Virus record (IMG/VR): IMGVR_UViG_3300048026_000375
Location: 1-34,421 of that record
From: a virus
Direction: 5' to 3' (one strand)
Length of the DNA: 34,421 nt
Under the pieces are notes generated by a model that did no database searches, was not told where the DNA came from, and saw nothing but the letters and a program-made list of their open reading frames with translations. The translations under genes were made by a program, and so were the position numbers. Shown one piece after another: positions 30,909-34,421 of this stretch (positions are counted from its first letter, which is position 1; each line of letters opens with the position of its first letter).

Positions 30909-30937
30909 ATTATATTTATCTTCTTATCCAAAGTCAA
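30909..30937 (-). promoter_or_regulatory. gp32 promoter TTGACT-N17-TATAAT, overlapping late-like GATAAATA
   Basis: TTGACT (30937-30932) and TATAAT (30914-30909), 17 bases apart, a near-perfect sigma70 promoter. GATAAATA (30920-30913) overlaps the -10, giving a possible late promoter at the same place. Confidence 0.75.
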
Positions 30938-30967
30938 CCTTTTTTTTCTGAATGTGAAATAATTGTT

Positions 30968-31191
30968 ACAACTAACTGTTCGGAGGGCCTTGCTGTGAAC
31001 TCACCCCCAACTTTCTAATAGCAGATCACATCTATTTTTTGCAAGGTTTAGATATGAAATTTACTAGAACCACCTCCTCTTAAACCTACCCACTCGGGCG
31101 CCTAAAAAGAATTAGTGTGCGTTACCCCTCTGCCGAAGAGTTGTTCCGCCACAAACTCAAAAGTTTTATAAAGACTTTTGTGTTAGTTGTT
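30968..31191 (-). ncRNA. Candidate structured non-coding RNA, unknown family
   Basis: The gap 30822-31245 has no gene. On the minus strand, from the expected start of transcription, ACAACTAAC (31190-31182) pairs perfectly with GTTAGTTGT (30976-30968) some 205 bases later, and AATAATT on its 5' side also matches across a two-base bulge. Inside are the hairpins CAAAAGT/ACTTTTG (31180-31174 and 31164-31158), CTCT-UCGGC-AGAG (31140-31128), AGGTTTA/TAAACCT (31087-31081 and 31050-31044) and CCTTGC/GCAAGG (31046-31041 and 30993-30988). The last two share bases, so they may be alternatives. GC content is clearly higher than in the flanks. No terminator was found. I do not recognise a known family. 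Confidence 0.55.
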
Positions 31192-31198
31192 AATTATT

Positions 31199-31227
31199 AA
31201 TATACAGTATTGGATAGTCAAAGTCAA
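31199..31227 (-). promoter_or_regulatory. Promoter of the candidate ncRNA, TTGACT-N17-TATATT
   Basis: TTGACT (31227-31222) and TATATT (31204-31199), 17 bases apart on the minus strand. The predicted start near 31192 is exactly where the closing stem of the structured region begins. Confidence 0.65.
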
Positions 31228-31245
31228 CCGGTTTTTTATCTTTTT

Positions 31246-31635
31246 TTATAATTTACCAGAATTCCGCATATTTGCACGGATTTTTGTTGCACTAATGTTA
31301 TGTATTTCTTTTCCTAAGTCATGTTCTGTAAATGTGTAACCCACACCTCTGCCATAACTTATGTCAATAATATTAGGTACTTTCATAACAATATACTCTT
31401 GATTCATTGTAAATCCATGCTTTTCTAAACCATTGCGTATATTGACTACAACTTGGTTAAAATCAAAAGGATTATCAGTATTACCCATGCCGGCATCTGC
31501 TCCTTGTACATCTCTAACCATAATAATTACTTGTCCAGATTGTGCTAATGCACGTTTAAATAATTCTGTATGACCATCGTGCCATGGTTGCCATCTACCT
31601 AACATTTGTGTTGTTGGCTTCTTCCAGTCAAACAT
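31246..31635 (-). CDS. Nucleotidyltransferase (CTP-transferase-like)
   Basis: 129 aa. GRWQPWHDGHTELFKRAL contains the HxGH motif (H19-H22), and ISATKIR (114-120) is the second signature of the superfamily; together they mark a complete small nucleotidyltransferase. It is coupled by TAATG to the APS-kinase-like gene. The substrate is open: an adenylyl- or cytidylyltransferase for a sugar, sulfate or coenzyme precursor. It is the last gene of the right-hand operon. Confidence 0.8.
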   Translation of the reverse strand: MFDWKKPTTQMLGRWQPWHDGHTELFKRALAQSGQVIIMVRDVQGADAGMGNTDNPFDFNQVVVNIRNGLEKHGFTMNQEYIVMKVPNIIDISYGRGVGYTFTEHDLGKEIHNISATKIRANMRNSGKL

Positions 31636-32078
31636 TATAGCCTCCCTGTAGGTTTATTTTCTTTTCTAAGAATATAATTTTTTATAACTTCTGATAGTTG
31701 TGCGTGTGTATCATTAAACCAATCTGCTACATGATAATCGTAATTAAGTGGATCTTCAAACATAGCATTTGTGTCTTCGTAACGACCTTCTTTTATAGTA
31801 TTCATCCAAACTGTATAATCTGGATTAAATTCTTCCCGTGCTTTTTTAGTAGGACATATAAAATCAGCAACTGCAATTTTACCTGCCATTACAACCCCGT
31901 CTGCTAAATGACGCATACGTTGGGCTTGTCTTAAACGACCTTCTAAACTAAAGTCCCAATCATTATAAGTTTTGCGTACTTCGTCTGCATTAATGTGTAT
32001 TGCACCGAGTAAGTCCGCCATTGGCTTTGCTAGTGTAGTTTTTCCACTACCAGGCAAACCAAATATTAAAATTTTCAT
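31635..32078 (-). CDS. APS-kinase-like (CysC-like) P-loop kinase
   Basis: 147 aa. It has FGLPGSGKTTLAKPMADLL (Walker A 7-14), HINADEVRKTYNDWDFSLEGR with the DxxR substrate region typical of adenylylsulfate kinase, RMRHLADGVVMAG, and VADFICPTKKARE. It is shorter than bacterial CysC (about 200 aa), with a divergent C-terminus. APS kinases make PAPS, the sulfate donor. It overlaps the sulfotransferase-like gene by four bases (ATGA), which supports a sulfur link, but related phage kinases could act on other substrates. Confidence 0.72.
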   Translation of the reverse strand: MKILIFGLPGSGKTTLAKPMADLLGAIHINADEVRKTYNDWDFSLEGRLRQAQRMRHLADGVVMAGKIAVADFICPTKKAREEFNPDYTVWMNTIKEGRYEDTNAMFEDPLNYDYHVADWFNDTHAQLSEVIKNYILRKENKPTGRL

Positions 32079-32728
32079 ATTGCACCTTTTTTACTACTTG
32101 CTAATTTTATTGTTTCGTCTAATTTCGACTCTGTTTGTGATATATATTTTGCATTGGCGTCAGTATTCAATATTTTTAAAAGTATAGTATCGTTTGTAGT
32201 TAGTTCTACTGGCAATACTCCCATTTCTGTTTCTAACCAATTTAAATAAGATAATTTATACAAGTATAATAACTCTTGACTTGCAAAAATTGTTTTATAA
32301 TTTGAGATTATATATTCAATCTCTTTCATAAAAAAAGGAGTAGTATGTTTACCCCTTACACGTTCTTGTTGTAATTTTATAATATTGCTATCTCTACCAA
32401 TTATAGCAAATTGAATATCTGCATACTTACTTGCTTCTTTTGTGAATTTTTTATAATTTGGAATAGTTTCTTTACCATCATCAAAATATGGACAACTAAT
32501 ACTTGTTGCATAATGATAACTCTGCGTCCAGTCAAATCTGTTTAATCTACTAGGGTATTTCCAATATTCTGCAAATGGTTCTAAGTCGTGCCCTTCCCAA
32601 TACTTTTCTTGTAAACTGGGCCATGCAAAAATATTTTTATTTTGACCTAATGCTTTACTGAATAGATGATTGCCACTACCTTGTGGTCCTGTCATTATTG
32701 TTAGTATTGGTTTCACTTTCTTCCCCAT
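32075..32728 (-). CDS. Sulfotransferase-like P-loop protein
   Basis: 217 aa. The N-terminus ILTIMTGPQGSGNHLFSKAL is a sulfotransferase-type phosphate loop. FAIIGRDSNIIKLQQERVRG in the middle may be the 3'-phosphate region (R and S), and YLYKLSYLNWLETEMG resembles the later helix. The catalytic residues are not certain. It lies between a DUF2061 membrane protein and an APS-kinase-like gene, all overlapping. Confidence 0.5.
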   Translation of the reverse strand: MGKKVKPILTIMTGPQGSGNHLFSKALGQNKNIFAWPSLQEKYWEGHDLEPFAEYWKYPSRLNRFDWTQSYHYATSISCPYFDDGKETIPNYKKFTKEASKYADIQFAIIGRDSNIIKLQQERVRGKHTTPFFMKEIEYIISNYKTIFASQELLYLYKLSYLNWLETEMGVLPVELTTNDTILLKILNTDANAKYISQTESKLDETIKLASSKKGAI

Positions 32729-32910
32729 TTAGATAAATTCCATATACGTTCATGTATATAAAATGCAAAAGTATTAAATGTTAATTGTATTATAGCAATA
32801 GCACTACTTGTAGCAATATCGCCTAGTATAGCCCAACTTATTAAAAATGTTAGTAGTGTACCAGTTAATCTCCAAGATATAGTTTTAACAAGACTTCTTA
32901 CTTTAGTGTC
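32713..32910 (-). CDS. DUF2061 membrane protein
   Basis: 65 aa from a TTG at 32910, chosen because GGAG lies 7 bases upstream and the product then begins like DUF2061 proteins (MDTKVRSLVKTISWRLTG); a GTG at 32931 is the alternative. Two hydrophobic helices (TLLTFLISWAIL and AIAIIQLTFNTFAFYI) and the ending HERIW are family hallmarks. In bacteria DUF2061 proteins are sometimes found beside sulfate-activation genes. It overlaps both neighbours. Confidence 0.75.
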   Translation of the reverse strand, partial: DTKVRSLVKTISWRLTGTLLTFLISWAILGDIATSSAIAIIQLTFNTFAFYIHERIWNLSKWGRK

Positions 32911-33970
32911 CAAAATAATTCTCCAATTCACCTTCTCGGTCTATGTCACTTGTAATACAATGTATACCGCCGCCCCAAAAATACCTATGACGAAAGTGGC
33001 TGATATGTTGTTCAATTCCATTTTCTTTTAACTTCTTTTTTACTTGTGGATTGTCGTTAAACACTATAACATTTGATTCGTCTATGCTTAATATGTTTGC
33101 ATCAAATACATTACGACTGCAATATTCTTGCCAGCCGTTGTCTAACCATTCATATACAAGTTCTTTTCTTTCTTGGTCAGCATCTTTATTCCACATTTTC
33201 CAACTACGACTTTGTTTATATTCTAACCACTTATCCATTTTAGCCCAACTATCATTTAACACACTAATGACAGTCCATCCTGGAAATGTACTTGCATAAC
33301 GTGGTGCTTCGTATAAACTTAATAACACACCTGGTTTCAGTGGCCTATAACCTCCATCTTGGAATCCAAGAACATCAAAATATCTATTGTCATATTCACT
33401 TGCAAATTCATTAACAAACTTATCAAATTCTGTTGTTGGCAATGGGAAGTTTTGAAATGTTCCTAAACTATATGTGATTCTTGTACCTATCTTAGTGATG
33501 TAGCCTTCAGCATTTAACACTGTATCGCTATGTTTAATTGAATTACCATGACTTTGTACAAAGTCTAATATATTTTGATACTGTGGTAGTTGATATGGTT
33601 TCAACCAATGTATAAATTGTTCACCCAACATCATAAACCAATCACGCGGTTCCATTGGTGGAGGCAAAAGACAATCAAAAGTAGGAAAGTCTGTTTCTCC
33701 ATTTTGAAATCCGTATTGTTTAAAGAATGCGTTGTTGGTTTTTCTTTTTACAAACTCTGCTTTTTCTTCTACAACAGGTCTAATGGTTTCTACACCAAAC
33801 TGGTGTAATAAGTTAATTAAGTGTTGGTAATCTTCTTCTGTTTCTTCCGCTATGCGTTGCCATCTACTTCTTGTACCAGAGTCTTCAATGAAGTTATAAA
33901 ATTCTGGAGCATAACTTTTTCCAACGATACACTTGCGAAGTGGCTGAAACATACAGTGACGTTTTAACAT
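32903..33970 (-). CDS. Glycine amidinotransferase-like protein
   Basis: 355 aa. The C-terminal FRHRYFWGGGIHCITSDI with nucleophile C338 preceded by H337 matches the active-site strand of arginine:glycine amidinotransferase and other guanidino-modifying enzymes (GGGxHC). The start LRKCIVGKSYAPEF fits the first propeller blade, and GETDFPTFDCLLPPP the conserved Pro-rich turn. It would transfer an amidino group from arginine to an amine. Such genes occur in cyanomyoviruses. It starts directly after the stop of the oxygenase-like gene. Confidence 0.85.
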   Translation of the reverse strand: MLKRHCMFQPLRKCIVGKSYAPEFYNFIEDSGTRSRWQRIAEETEEDYQHLINLLHQFGVETIRPVVEEKAEFVKRKTNNAFFKQYGFQNGETDFPTFDCLLPPPMEPRDWFMMLGEQFIHWLKPYQLPQYQNILDFVQSHGNSIKHSDTVLNAEGYITKIGTRITYSLGTFQNFPLPTTEFDKFVNEFASEYDNRYFDVLGFQDGGYRPLKPGVLLSLYEAPRYASTFPGWTVISVLNDSWAKMDKWLEYKQSRSWKMWNKDADQERKELVYEWLDNGWQEYCSRNVFDANILSIDESNVIVFNDNPQVKKKLKENGIEQHISHFRHRYFWGGGIHCITSDIDREGELENYFGH

Positions 33971-34421
33971 TTAAATCTGCCATACTGTGTCACGTGAGCC
34001 GTTTTCAATTAATTCTCGTGTTTTATCAGATTTTAATCCTGTAATCTGAATAATCGGTCTCGGGTAACTACTTGTATTAGCCGTTGCGTGTGGTACATTG
34101 GGCCAATCAAAAATATGTGCTTCGCCGGCTTTCCAACGTTCATATATATAATTACCATACATATAAAATTGTCCAGGTTTCCAATCTTCTAAGAAAAATG
34201 TAATACGACATATTTTTTCTGGATCTTCTAAACAACGATCCCATAATTTGTCAATATGCAAGTTGAACATCTGTCCAGTTAATTGAGTGTGACAACGGAC
34301 TTTAAATTCGTTCTGATCTCCAATAATACCAAAATGCTCTTTCATTTTTAAAAGTGTAGGATAATTCTCTAACTCATCTGTCATGTTAGTTAACATAAGT
34401 TCTTTAGGGTCGCCGCCGCCT
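33971..34421 (-). CDS. 2OG-Fe(II) oxygenase-like protein, partial (5' end beyond window)
   Basis: The frame stays open past the first ATG (34396) to the right edge, with GGGDPKEL upstream of Met, so the N-terminus is probably missing. Counting from that Met, the iron-binding pattern H47-x-D49 (FNLHIDKLWDR) and H103 (NVPHATAN) plus R113 (YPRPIIQITG) fits double-stranded beta-helix 2-oxoglutarate oxygenases. RITFFLEDWKPGQF and RWKAGEAHIFDWP are the strands between. Its product may feed the amidinotransferase that follows immediately. Confidence 0.7.
   Translation of the reverse strand, partial: GGGDPKELMLTNMTDELENYPTLLKMKEHFGIIGDQNEFKVRCHTQLTGQMFNLHIDKLWDRCLEDPEKICRITFFLEDWKPGQFYMYGNYIYERWKAGEAHIFDWPNVPHATANTSSYPRPIIQITGLKSDKTRELIENGSRDTVWQI

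Noticed and set aside
31021-31140. tRNA gene in the structured region
   Set aside because: GGTTCTAGT looks like a T-loop start, but no matching 5-base stem, acceptor stem or anticodon arm could be built.
30968-31191. Structured region read on the plus strand
   Set aside because: The same pairings exist, but no promoter precedes it on the plus strand, while the minus strand has one at the exact expected place.
1-34421. CRISPR array, insertion sequence or integrase/attachment site
   Set aside because: No regularly spaced repeats, transposase or integrase motifs were seen.

Overview
The window is a piece of an A+T-rich, T4-like marine myovirus genome, most like the pelagiphage and cyanophage branch. 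The evidence is a set of recognisable T4 core replication and recombination genes: gp41 helicase, gp61 primase, UvsW, UvsX, UvsY and gp32. Around them are hypothetical families and auxiliary genes typical of marine T4-like phages, T4-type late-promoter octamers (TATAAATA and variants) and sigma70-like early promoters. The ferredoxin is of the proteobacterial FdxA type, which points to a proteobacterial host (inference). Almost everything is on the minus strand; only a lipase (10952-11725) and a small conserved protein (14955-15329) are on the plus strand. Genes are tightly packed with TAATG, ATGA and GTGA stop/start overlaps.

Layout from left to right: (1) 1-1303, the N-terminal part of a tail-fibre/tailspike protein that runs off the left edge. 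(2) 1332-2015, a RecB-like nuclease with its own sigma70-type promoter. (3) 2082-10862, a late/structural block. Several of its products begin with short leaders resembling the T4 capsid-targeting peptide. It includes a P-loop kinase that appears to be joined to its leader by a -1 frameshift on A9, a basic protein, an XhlA-like membrane protein, a protein with DNA/RNA-ligase motifs, and a 746-aa probable internal virion protein. (4) Lipase on the plus strand. (5) 11706-14103, gp41 and gp61. (6) 14126-14908, a BppU-like structural protein. (7) 15326-21998, a long operon with a 7Fe ferredoxin, a condensed DnaE-like protein, a zinc-finger protein, a sulfotransferase-like protein, conserved unknowns, ClpP and UvsW. 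(8) 22051-25282, short early genes, several with their own near-identical promoter: AAA+ ATPase, Smr, HD-type alarmone-hydrolase-like, and small unknowns. (9) 25355-27729, surface-sugar and methyltransferase genes. (10) 27710-30821, UvsY, UvsX and gp32. (11) 30822-31245, a gene-free stretch holding the gp32 promoter and leader and a strongly structured candidate ncRNA with its own promoter. (12) 31246-34421, an overlapping operon of 2OG-Fe(II) oxygenase-like, amidinotransferase, DUF2061, sulfotransferase-like, APS-kinase-like and nucleotidyltransferase genes.

How it fits together: gp41/gp61 (replisome), gp32, UvsX/UvsY/UvsW (recombination-dependent replication) and the nuclease form the DNA metabolism set. 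The 2082-10862 block looks like virion components, possibly including enzymes packaged in the capsid. The right-hand operon looks like a small-molecule or surface modification pathway. The points most worth a second look are the structured RNA at 30968-31191, the A9 frameshift site at 4786-4794, the ligase-like protein at 6573-7829, the mini-DnaE at 15679-16260 and the phage-borne FdxA.
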